DNA of 64,000 bases from Sphingomonas kyeonggiensis (GTDB lineage Bacteria > Pseudomonadota > Alphaproteobacteria > Sphingomonadales > Sphingomonadaceae), in contig NZ_JACIEH010000001.1 in the NCBI RefSeq assembly GCF_014196745.1, forward strand, positions 682,001 to 746,000, written 5' to 3'. The number at the start of each line of letters is the position of its first letter. The first letter of the stretch is position 1. Of the stretch, positions 10,490 to 18,254 are shown piece after piece. Below the pieces are notes generated by a model, which was given only the letters and a program-made list of their open reading frames with translations, was not told where the DNA came from and did not search any database. The translations under genes and the position numbers were made by a program.

Positions 10490-12088
10490 ATGGCGAGCTT
10501 CAAGCGCTACGGCCTCATTCTCATGACGACAGCCGCCTCCGCGGCACTCTCTGCCTGCAACGGCGCGAGCAACGTGGCATCGCCGGGCGCTGGCAGCGTC
10601 GTCGTTGTCACCCCTACGCCTACGCCGACTCCGCCCGCGCCGACTCCGACTCCGACGCCGATCACGGCAGCGCAGTTCGCGGCTGTCACGACGCAGAACA
10701 GCATCAGCATCACCGCCCAGGAGCAGCTTGACATCGTCAACACCGGCTCCAACAACAATGTGAACGGCACGAACGCGCTGAGCGGCATCTTCCCGACCGG
10801 AACGGCTTCGCTCACCACCGCCACCAATCCGGCACCGCTGAACCCGTTCCTCGTCAGCACCAACTTCGTCGGCGCGGTCAACGGCTCGACCGACACTTCG
10901 TTCGACGGCTGGTCCTGCAACTCGACCACCGCCAATTTCGGCGCCACCAGCGCGAACTGCACCGCGGTTCCGGCGATCGGCACCGGCGGCTCGACCGCGG
11001 CCTGCCCGACCGGCACGATCGACGACGGCCTGATCCAGACCTTCCGCGCTTGCCGCCTCCCGGCTGCGATCACGGCTGACCTGACGCTGCCGAAGATCGC
11101 CGGCGTGTTCTACCGCCTGCGCGGCCAGACCGAAGTCGGCACCGACCTCGGCGCGACCGGCGGTGCGGGCGTGACGCTCACCATCGCGGCCGGCGTCACC
11201 ATCGCGGCCGACTCGAGCGAGGCGACCAACGACCTGCTGCTGGTCAACCGCGGTTCGAAGATCTCGGCCGTGGGCACCGTCACCGCGCCGATCATCTTCA
11301 CCTCGCAGCAGAACCTGGCCAACAACGGCGTCAGCGACGTGACCCAGGGCCAGTGGGGCGGCATCATCCTGCTCGGCCGTTCGACCACTGCGGTCTGCGC
11401 CACCGGCACCGGCGGCAGCACCGGCACCCCCTGCCAGCAGGCGATCGAGGGCGTGACCGGCCGCTTCTATGGCGGCACCAACGAAGCCGACAGCAGCGGC
11501 CAGATGTCGTACGTCCAGATCCGCTACACCGGCATCGCCATCTCGGACGGCAACGAGCTTCAGGGCCTGACCCTCGGCGCCACCGGTTCGGGCACCGTGC
11601 TCGACCACATCCAGAGCCACAATTCGGCGGATGACGGCATCGAGATCTTCGGCGGCACCACCAACATGAAGTACATCGCCATCACCGGCGCCGACGACGA
11701 CGGCTTCGACGTCGACAATGGCTGGCGCGGCTTCATGCAGTTCATCATCGCGGCGCAGAAGGTTTCGGGTGCGACGGCCGACTCGTTCTCGACCGAGATC
11801 GACTCGAACGGCGCCGAAGACCTGCTGCCCCGCACCTGGGGCCGCTACGTCAACTTCACCTTCATCCAGACGGCGCTGGCGCCGGCCGCCATCCGCATCC
11901 GCGGCGGCGCCGACTTCAACTTCATCAACGGTGTGGTGAAGAGCCCGAACAACGTCGCCTGCGTGAACATGGTCGCCGGCGAGAAGAGCGCCACCGACCG
12001 CTCGACGATCCGTCCGGCGAACGCGGCCCTCGAGGATCAGGGCCCGCCGGTGTTCAATTCGGTCTACTTCAGCTGCAACGGCCGCTGA
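10490..12088 (+). CDS. Surface lipoprotein with predicted beta-helix, partner of the downstream TonB receptor
   Basis: 532 aa. A signal peptide ends in the lipobox LSAC (Cys about residue 24), followed by a Thr-Pro repeat tether (about 40-55) of the kind that lifts lipoproteins off the membrane. The body is rich in short beta repeats, with DDGIEIFGGT and ADDDGFDVDNG resembling right-handed beta-helix turns with acidic, possibly calcium-binding, loops; six or more cysteines lie in the first third. It is followed by a TonB receptor gene only 86 bp downstream, so the two probably form a capture-and-import pair. The upstream Pho-box-like repeats suggest induction by phosphate limitation. The ligand is not known; I do not recognise a catalytic motif. 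Confidence 0.7.
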   Translation: MASFKRYGLILMTTAASAALSACNGASNVASPGAGSVVVVTPTPTPTPPAPTPTPTPITAAQFAAVTTQNSISITAQEQLDIVNTGSNNNVNGTNALSGIFPTGTASLTTATNPAPLNPFLVSTNFVGAVNGSTDTSFDGWSCNSTTANFGATSANCTAVPAIGTGGSTAACPTGTIDDGLIQTFRACRLPAAITADLTLPKIAGVFYRLRGQTEVGTDLGATGGAGVTLTIAAGVTIAADSSEATNDLLLVNRGSKISAVGTVTAPIIFTSQQNLANNGVSDVTQGQWGGIILLGRSTTAVCATGTGGSTGTPCQQAIEGVTGRFYGGTNEADSSGQMSYVQIRYTGIAISDGNELQGLTLGATGSGTVLDHIQSHNSADDGIEIFGGTTNMKYIAITGADDDGFDVDNGWRGFMQFIIAAQKVSGATADSFSTEIDSNGAEDLLPRTWGRYVNFTFIQTALAPAAIRIRGGADFNFINGVVKSPNNVACVNMVAGEKSATDRSTIRPANAALEDQGPPVFNSVYFSCNGR

Positions 12089-12174
12089 GGCTCGTCGCTT
12101 AGCGCGAAAACTGTCGGGGCGGCGCATTTCCGCCGTCCCGACTTTGCTCATAATTTACACTGGGTGATACGGCC

Positions 12175-14946
12175 ATGCAGCGACGCCTTGCTTACGCCAC
12201 GCTTCTTCTCCTGACGTCCACACTCGTCTGCCCCGCAGCGCTTGCGCAGACCGCCGGCTCCACGCCCGCGCCGTCCACGCCGCCGCAGAGCAACGATCCG
12301 CAGGCCGGCCAGGATCAGCAGGAAACGCCTGAGGTCTCGGCGCCGGGCATGGACATGGAAGTGACCGACATCGTCGTCACCGGCCGCCATATCCCCAATG
12401 TGGTTCGCGCCACGCCGCAGATCGTCTCGGTTCTGTCGAGCGCCGACATCGCCCGCACGGGTGAAGGCGACATCGCCGGCGCGCTGAGCCGCGTCACCGG
12501 CCTCAGCGTGGTGGGCAACGGCTTCGTGTACGTCCGCGGCCTCGGCGATCGCTACTCGGCGTCGCTGCTCAACGGCCTTGCGCTGCCCAGCCCGGAGCCG
12601 CTCCGCCGCTCGGTGCCGCTCGACATCTTCCCGACCACGATCGTCGGCTCCGCGCTCGTCCAGAAGACCTATTCGGTCAACTATCCGGGCGAGTTCGGCG
12701 GCGGCATGATCAACCTGACCACCAAGGCGATCCCGGAAAAGGATTTCGTGACGGTGGGCGGCTCGATCGCGGCCGATACGGCGACGACCAGCGAGCTGGG
12801 CTACACCTATTTCGGCGGCAAGAACGACTGGCTCGGCTTTGACGACGGCACCCGAAAGGTGCCGGCCTTCATCCGCAATGCGCCGAACGGCTCGGGCCTG
12901 ATCCCCGCCGCGCAGGTGCTCCAGCTCTCCAATGCCTCGACCACGCTGCTCCAGCGCAACGATCACCTGCCGGCCAACTGGTCGGCGGAGATCAGCACCG
13001 GCATGTCGTTCGATCTGGGCGAGGACCGGCTCGGCATCGTCACGTCGGCCGGCTACAGCAACACGTTCCGCACCCGCTCGATCCGTCAGCAGGACAGCGT
13101 CACCGAGACCGGTGCGATCCGCAACGATTTCCACACGCTGCTGACCGACAACCGTATCGTGGGCAATGCCCTGCTCGGCGTCGGCTATTCGTTCGGCGAA
13201 AACACGATCCGCTGGACCAACGTCTATATCCGCGACGTGCTCAAGCAGGGCCGCGGCTCGGCGGCGGAGATCTACAACAACGCCAGCGGCCTGCGCTTCC
13301 AGCAGAACACCAACTGGTTCGAGCGCCAGCTGCTCGAGAGCCAGCTGGTCGGCGAGCTCCGCTTCTCCGACGCGCTGCGCCTCGACCTGCGCGGTGCCTA
13401 TGCCAATTCGAAGCGCAACGCGCCTTACGAGCGCCAGTTCGACTATCTCTGCTCGGCGACGACCACCAATGGCGGCCAGGCGAACTATGATGGCGGCAAT
13501 GGCACGCCGGGCTTCCAGTGCAACGGCGCCTATCAGGTCACGCAGCGCTTCTCGCCCTTCGCCTCGGTCATCTTCTCGGACCTCGAGGAGAATCTCTGGA
13601 CCGGCCAGGCTGACGTCATCTACAAGATGGATCCTGTGCCGCTGACCTTGTCCGCCGGCTATTATTATTCGGACACGGATCGCTTCTCGCGGCGCCTGCA
13701 GTTCAACTACCAGACCAGCGCGGGCGGCGGCACGGCGCCGGGCTTCCCCTACAACCTGCTGCGCCCGGACTATCTGCTGAGCCCGGATGTTGTGAACAAC
13801 GCCTGCCCGCAGGTCGGCCAGCGCGTCTGCACCCTCGAGATGCAGTTCAGCACCCCGCTCGGCGCCTATGCCTATGACGCCAAGCTGCGCATCAACGCCG
13901 GCTATGTCCAGGCGGAGACCGAGGCGCTGAAGGGCGTGCGTGCCGTGGCGGGCGTCCGCTACGAAAAGGCCGAGCAGAGCGTGACGCCGATCGGCACTGC
14001 CACCACCCGGCTGAACAACGACTATTTCCTGCCGGCGGTGACGCTGACGTGGAACTTCGCGGAGAACCTGCAGCTGCGCGGCAGCTTCGCCAAGACGATC
14101 TCGCGCCCGCAGTTCCGCGAGCTGGCGCCGCAGCAGTTCCGCGATCCGGATTCGGATCGCCTGTTCTTCGGCAACCCGCTGCTCAAGGACTCGCAGCTCT
14201 ACAATTTCGAGGGCCGCCTCGAATGGTTCTTCGCACGTGACCAGCGCTTCACGGTCGCCGGCTTCTACAAGAACATCAAGAACCCGATCGAGCAGGTCGG
14301 CTTCTACACCGGCGCCGACGATCGCCTGCAGACCGGCTTTGCCAACCTGCCCAAGGCGAAGCTCTATGGCGCCGAAGTCGAAATGCAGAAGTATTTCCCG
14401 CTCGACACGCTGGGCGGCGGCTTCTTCAGCACCCGTCGGGCGCTGGTGATCGCGAACTACACCTACACGCATTCGGAGATCACCGCCGATGCGAGCTGCG
14501 TGCCGAACGTGCTCAACCAGACGCTGGGCGGCTGCGCGACGGGCTTTGGCCCGGCGAGCCTGCAGTTCCGCGACGGCGCGCCGCTCACCGGCCAGTCGGA
14601 CCATCTGGTCAACCTGCAGCTCGGCCTGGAGGACACGCAGAGCCTTTCGCAGTTCACGGTGCTGTTCAACTATGCCAGCGACCGCGTGACCAACCGTGGT
14701 CCGTCCAACCTTTCGGGCAACGGCTTCCAGCCGGACATCATCGAGCGTCCGGGCATCCGCCTCGACATCGTGGCCCGTCAGGGCTTCGAGATCGGTGGCG
14801 GCAAGTTCGAGCTCAAGCTGGAAGGCCGCAACCTGACCCGCACGCGGTTCAGCGAGAGCCAGACCTTCTCGAACGGCGCGATCGTCTTCATCAACCGCTA
14901 CAACCAGGGCCGGATCTTCTCGCTCGGGCTCAGCACGACCTTCTGA
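12175..14946 (+). CDS. TonB-dependent outer-membrane receptor
   Basis: A 923-aa outer-membrane transporter with signal peptide MQRRLAYATLLLLTSTLVCPAALAQ cut after AQ, a low-complexity Pro/Gln linker, the TonB-box-like segment TDIVVTGRH (about 64-72), a plug domain (ADIARTGEGDIAGALSRVTG, YVRGLGDRYSASLLNG) and a 22-strand barrel ending in RIFSLGLSTTF with C-terminal Phe. Such receptors import scarce nutrients using TonB energy. Position behind the beta-helix lipoprotein and the Pho-box-like site points to a phosphate-linked ligand, which is inference. No strong ribosome site is seen. A long-stem terminator follows. Confidence 0.92.
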   Translation: MQRRLAYATLLLLTSTLVCPAALAQTAGSTPAPSTPPQSNDPQAGQDQQETPEVSAPGMDMEVTDIVVTGRHIPNVVRATPQIVSVLSSADIARTGEGDIAGALSRVTGLSVVGNGFVYVRGLGDRYSASLLNGLALPSPEPLRRSVPLDIFPTTIVGSALVQKTYSVNYPGEFGGGMINLTTKAIPEKDFVTVGGSIAADTATTSELGYTYFGGKNDWLGFDDGTRKVPAFIRNAPNGSGLIPAAQVLQLSNASTTLLQRNDHLPANWSAEISTGMSFDLGEDRLGIVTSAGYSNTFRTRSIRQQDSVTETGAIRNDFHTLLTDNRIVGNALLGVGYSFGENTIRWTNVYIRDVLKQGRGSAAEIYNNASGLRFQQNTNWFERQLLESQLVGELRFSDALRLDLRGAYANSKRNAPYERQFDYLCSATTTNGGQANYDGGNGTPGFQCNGAYQVTQRFSPFASVIFSDLEENLWTGQADVIYKMDPVPLTLSAGYYYSDTDRFSRRLQFNYQTSAGGGTAPGFPYNLLRPDYLLSPDVVNNACPQVGQRVCTLEMQFSTPLGAYAYDAKLRINAGYVQAETEALKGVRAVAGVRYEKAEQSVTPIGTATTRLNNDYFLPAVTLTWNFAENLQLRGSFAKTISRPQFRELAPQQFRDPDSDRLFFGNPLLKDSQLYNFEGRLEWFFARDQRFTVAGFYKNIKNPIEQVGFYTGADDRLQTGFANLPKAKLYGAEVEMQKYFPLDTLGGGFFSTRRALVIANYTYTHSEITADASCVPNVLNQTLGGCATGFGPASLQFRDGAPLTGQSDHLVNLQLGLEDTQSLSQFTVLFNYASDRVTNRGPSNLSGNGFQPDIIERPGIRLDIVARQGFEIGGGKFELKLEGRNLTRTRFSESQTFSNGAIVFINRYNQGRIFSLGLSTTF

Positions 14947-14960
14947 TCGAAGGTCCCGGA

Positions 14961-15004
14961 AAAGCAGCGGCCGGCCAGGGGAACCTGGCCGGCCGTTTGC
15001 TTTC
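14961..15004 (+). terminator. Strong terminator after the TonB receptor gene
   Basis: CGGCCGGCCAGG (14968-14979) pairs perfectly with CCTGGCCGGCCG (14984-14995) around a GGAA tetraloop; AAAGCA and TGCTTT extend the stem. It may also serve the converging gene on the other strand. Confidence 0.85.
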
Positions 15005-15028
15005 AGACCCTGTCGTGCTGTCCGGGGC

Positions 15029-15700
15029 TCACCAGCCCCAAGGCTTCTGGCGATACCACTGCGTCACGACATATTTCAGGCCCGCGCGCACCTTCATCGC
15101 ATGATGGATGGTCGAGGGGTTGGGAGTGCCGTCGGGCCGGAGGTTGTTCCAGGCGACCACCTTGCCCACCTCGGGCTGGATGATCTTGTCGACGGCCTTG
15201 AACCGCGTCGCGCCGCCGGCCTCGACTTCATTGAGGTAGAGCATCACCGTCCAGGTGCGCTGCCCCGCCACCGAGCAATATTTCTCATAGTCGCGGCCCT
15301 GCGGCTCGAAATAGTCGGTATGCGCCTTGAACTCCTGGCCTATATCGTAGCGCTGGCCCTGCATCGGCTCGCCATGCGTCGGATCGAGCCCGGTGAACGC
15401 GGTCATCCGCCGCTTGAGTTCGGTCGCCACCGCGTCCTGTCCGGTGAAGTCGCAGGTCTCGCTGGTCCGGAAGGCATAGTCGTCATTCGCATCGGCGATC
15501 GTCGAGGGGCGGCGCTCCGCGTCGATCTTGATCATCAGCAGCTGGCAGAGCTCGGGCTCCAGGAAGTTCTTGGCGATGAACATCTGGATCTTCGGGTGCG
15601 GCACGCGCTGCACGCCCGGCCAGCGCATGATGTGCTCGGCAATGGGTTCGGACGGATGGCCCGAGCCGAGATTGAGGAGAGGGGAGGCGAGATTCTGCAT
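15029..15700 (-). CDS. 2OG-Fe(II) dioxygenase, prolyl 4-hydroxylase-like
   Basis: A 223-aa soluble enzyme of the prolyl 4-hydroxylase alpha-subunit fold. The iron triad is His127-x-Asp129 in FKAHTDYF and His200 in TIHHAMKV; Lys209 follows at the position that binds the 2-oxoglutarate carboxylate. QRYDIGQEF and TVMLYLNEVEAGGATRF are further family signatures. It should hydroxylate a prolyl or related residue using O2 and 2-oxoglutarate; the target is unknown. It is monocistronic, convergent with the TonB receptor gene and divergent from the GspE-like gene. Confidence 0.9.
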   Translation of the reverse strand: MQNLASPLLNLGSGHPSEPIAEHIMRWPGVQRVPHPKIQMFIAKNFLEPELCQLLMIKIDAERRPSTIADANDDYAFRTSETCDFTGQDAVATELKRRMTAFTGLDPTHGEPMQGQRYDIGQEFKAHTDYFEPQGRDYEKYCSVAGQRTWTVMLYLNEVEAGGATRFKAVDKIIQPEVGKVVAWNNLRPDGTPNPSTIHHAMKVRAGLKYVVTQWYRQKPWGW

Positions 15701-15817
15701 GGCGGGGTTCTGCCAAAAGCCCGGGCCCTGCGCCAGCGTGACCCGAAAACGTCACAAAATCGCAAGCGCGATGTCACATGCGATGCCTAGCGCAAGTCGC
15801 TCCGCAAGGGAGATCCT

Positions 15818-16915
15818 ATGGAAATCGAAGCCGAAGCACTGGCACCGGTGGCGGAAACCCCGCAGCCGCTGTTCCTTGCCGGTGCTCAGCCTGGTTCGCC
15901 GGCGGAGGCTTTGATCGCGGAGGCGCGCGACCGTCGTGCTTCGCACATCCATCTCGAAACCGACGCGGCCGCCCTGGTGGTGCGCATGCGCATCGCCGGC
16001 CAGCTGACCGAGCCGCGCCATTTCCACGCCGATCCCGCGCTGGTCGCCGCATTCCGCGCGATGGCGGGTGTCTCGGTCCTGGCGCAGGAGGACGGCGAGC
16101 GCATCGTGCTGCGCGTCGATGGCGGCGAGCGGCGTGAGCGTGCGCTCGAGGCGATCGGGATGAGCCGAGGCCTGGTCGACGCGCTGCTTCCGGCGCTGCG
16201 ACGCGGCGGGCTGGTGCTCGTCGCCGGGGCGGCGGGCTCCGGCCGAAGCACCACCATCGCGACGCTGCTCCGCCACTTCTCCGGCTCGCCGCGCCATATC
16301 GTGACGATCGACACCCCGGCGGTGGAGGGGGCTACGCGTATCACGGGGCTCACCGGCGCCGCCGCGATCCGTGCGGCACTGGAGCAGGATCCCGACGTGA
16401 TCGCGCTCGACGGGCTGGACGGGCGCGAGGCCGCTGCCGCCGCGGCCGAGGCAGCCGAGAGCGGACACCTCGTCATCGCTTCGATCGATGCACCCGACGC
16501 GGTCTCGGCGGTCCGCCGGATGCGCGACTGGCGCGTCGAGCCGTTCCGCCTGGCTTCCACGATCGCCGCGGTGCTCGCCCAGCGGCTCGTCCGCAGGCTG
16601 TGCGCCGATTGCCGCCGCCCGGTGCAGGCGCAGGGATCGGTCTCGGCGCTGCTCGGCTTCGATTCGGGCGCGATCGTGTTCGAGGCGATGGGCTGCGAAA
16701 GCTGCCAGGGCACGGGCTTCACCGGCATGACCGGCGTGTTCGAGGCGATCGTCGCCGATGGCGCGATCCGTCGGCTGATCAACGATGGCGGCGACGAGGC
16801 GATCCTGGCGCGCCACGCCTTCCTCCGCGCACCCAATCTCGGATCGGCCGCGCGGGCGCTGGTGCGCGAGGGCGTGACCACCCCGGAAGAGGCCGTGCGC
16901 ATTTCCCGCGGATAG
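15818..16915 (+). CDS. Degenerate GspE/PilB-type ATPase (probable pseudo-enzyme)
   Basis: 365 aa, short against about 500-570 for secretion ATPases because the N1 domain is missing. It starts with a GspE-like N2 region (RRASHIHLETD), then the RecA-like domain. Walker A is GAAGSGRST (137-145), with Arg in place of the essential Lys. The Walker B/Glu box, normally VGEIRD, is ALDGLDG (196-202), and the His box STLHTN is ASIDAP (222-227). The zinc tetracysteine is intact: Cys262, Cys265, Cys293, Cys296. ATG 15818 has AAGGGAG in front. No secretion genes are nearby. It may have become a structural or regulatory protein, or retain weak ATP binding. Confidence 0.8.
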   Translation: MEIEAEALAPVAETPQPLFLAGAQPGSPAEALIAEARDRRASHIHLETDAAALVVRMRIAGQLTEPRHFHADPALVAAFRAMAGVSVLAQEDGERIVLRVDGGERRERALEAIGMSRGLVDALLPALRRGGLVLVAGAAGSGRSTTIATLLRHFSGSPRHIVTIDTPAVEGATRITGLTGAAAIRAALEQDPDVIALDGLDGREAAAAAAEAAESGHLVIASIDAPDAVSAVRRMRDWRVEPFRLASTIAAVLAQRLVRRLCADCRRPVQAQGSVSALLGFDSGAIVFEAMGCESCQGTGFTGMTGVFEAIVADGAIRRLINDGGDEAILARHAFLRAPNLGSAARALVREGVTTPEEAVRISRG

Positions 16916-16980
16916 TGCCAAAATTTCTCGGCAATTATCTTGCGCTTCGCATCGGCCCCGGCTAAGCGCGCCTTCTTCAC

Positions 16981-17058
16981 GGCGGTTGTAGCTCAGTTGG
17001 TTAGAGCATCGGTTTGTGGTACCGAGGGTCGCGGGTTCAAGTCCCGTCATCCGCCCCA
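16981..17058 (+). tRNA. tRNA-His (GTG)
   Basis: Includes the extra G-1 (16981) typical of tRNA-His and an encoded CCA. Anticodon stem TCGGT/ACCGA with loop TTGTGGT gives anticodon GTG. The T arm is GCGGGTTCAAGTCCCGT. The acceptor GCGGTTG/CATCCGC has one T-T mismatch at the fifth pair. Confidence 0.95.
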
Positions 17059-17122
17059 TTTCTTCCCCTTGTGACCGCACGCGGCACACACTCGTGCGGC
17101 ACTCTCCGCAGGAATGTAGCGC

Positions 17123-18175
17123 GTGATCACCGACTGGGGCTTCCCCGACTTCGACGACCATGAAGGCGTCCATCTGTTCAGCGACCGCGAATCGGGGCTG
17201 AGCGCAATCATAGCAGTGCATTCCAGCAAGCTCGGCCCGGCGGCCGGCGGCGTGCGCTTCTGGCATTATGCCGACCACCGCGCCGCGATCACCGACGCGC
17301 TGCGCCTGTCGCGTGGCATGAGCTACAAGAACGCGATGGCGAACCTGCCGCTCGGCGGCGGCAAGGGCGTGATCCTGGCGAGCCAGCCGGGTGCCACCGT
17401 CACCACCGAGCAGCTCCAGGCGTTCGGCCGCGCGGTCGAATCGCTGGGCGGCAAGTACGTCACCGCCGAGGATGTCGGCATGTCCGAGGAGCGGATGAAG
17501 GTCGTCGCGACCCAGACTCGTCACGTCTCGGGCCTGCCGGTCGCCGAGGGCGGTGCCGGCGGCGATCCCGGCCCGGTCACCGCGCGCGGCGTCTATCTCG
17601 GCGTGAAGGCGGCGGCAAAGCGCGGCCTCGGTGCCGATTCGATGGCCGGCGTGCGTGTCGCCATCCAGGGCGTCGGTTCGGTCGGCGGCGGCGTTGCCCG
17701 CCTGCTCGCCCGGGACGGCGCGAAGCTGGTGCTGGCCGACGTCAATGCCGAGCGCGCCAAGGCGCTGGCCGCGGAACTGGGCGGCGAGGCGATCGACGCC
17801 TCCGAGATCCTCGGCATCGAGACGGACGTGCTGAGCCCGAACGCGCTGGGTGCGATCTTCACCGAGCAGTCGATCGCGGCGCTGAAGACCACCGTCGTCG
17901 CCGGCGGCGCGAACAACCAGCTGGCGACCCGCCAGGACGGCCACCGCCTCCACGATCGCGGCATCCTCTACGCGCCCGATTACGTCATCAACGCCGGCGG
18001 CATCATCAATGTCGGCCTGGAGTATCTCGGCCAGGGCAACATGGCCGAGGTGCAGGCGCGCGTAGACAAGATCCCCGATCGCCTGATCGAAGTGTGGGAC
18101 GAAAGCGCCCGCACTGGCGATCCGCAGAGCGAAGTCGCCGACCGGATCGCGCAGCGCCTTATCGGCCGCGGCTGA
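17123..18175 (+). CDS. Leu/Phe/Val (branched-chain or aromatic) amino-acid dehydrogenase
   Basis: A 350-aa NAD-dependent dehydrogenase that reversibly deaminates an amino acid to its 2-oxo acid. The N-terminal catalytic domain has GPAAGGVRFW, SYKNAMANLPLGGGKG (both catalytic lysines) and TAEDVGM; the Rossmann domain has VAIQGVGSVGGGVARLL near residues 178-194. Length and motifs match the leucine dehydrogenase group rather than the 450-aa glutamate enzymes. GTG 17123 is preceded by AGGAA. Whether Leu, Val or Phe is preferred cannot be read. A 12-bp-stem hairpin follows. Confidence 0.9.
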   Translation: MITDWGFPDFDDHEGVHLFSDRESGLSAIIAVHSSKLGPAAGGVRFWHYADHRAAITDALRLSRGMSYKNAMANLPLGGGKGVILASQPGATVTTEQLQAFGRAVESLGGKYVTAEDVGMSEERMKVVATQTRHVSGLPVAEGGAGGDPGPVTARGVYLGVKAAAKRGLGADSMAGVRVAIQGVGSVGGGVARLLARDGAKLVLADVNAERAKALAAELGGEAIDASEILGIETDVLSPNALGAIFTEQSIAALKTTVVAGGANNQLATRQDGHRLHDRGILYAPDYVINAGGIINVGLEYLGQGNMAEVQARVDKIPDRLIEVWDESARTGDPQSEVADRIAQRLIGRG

Positions 18176-18199
18176 GACAAAGCCTCCACGGGCTTGCAC

Positions 18200-18236
18200 G
18201 GGGGATGCGCGGCCAATAGCGTCGCGCATCCCCCTC
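18200..18236 (+). terminator. Hairpin, likely terminator of the amino-acid dehydrogenase gene
   Basis: GGGGGATGCGCG (18200-18211) pairs perfectly with CGCGCATCCCCC (18223-18234). No clean T run follows, so this may be a partly Rho-assisted site or a 5' leader hairpin of the next gene. Confidence 0.55.
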
Positions 18237-18254
18237 GCATTTCTGCGGAGCTCC

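Noticed and set aside
10600..10660. Possible CRISPR-like or microsatellite repeat
   Set aside because: It is an in-frame Thr-Pro tether of the lipoprotein, not an array with spacers.
12148..14604. 818-aa open frame antisense to the TonB receptor gene
   Set aside because: Long stop-free antisense frames are expected at this GC; residues are Arg/Ala/Val-rich with no domain.
16982..17054. T-T mismatch in the tRNA-His acceptor as a sign of a pseudo-tRNA
   Set aside because: All other arms, G-1, anticodon and CCA are intact; one mismatch is tolerated.
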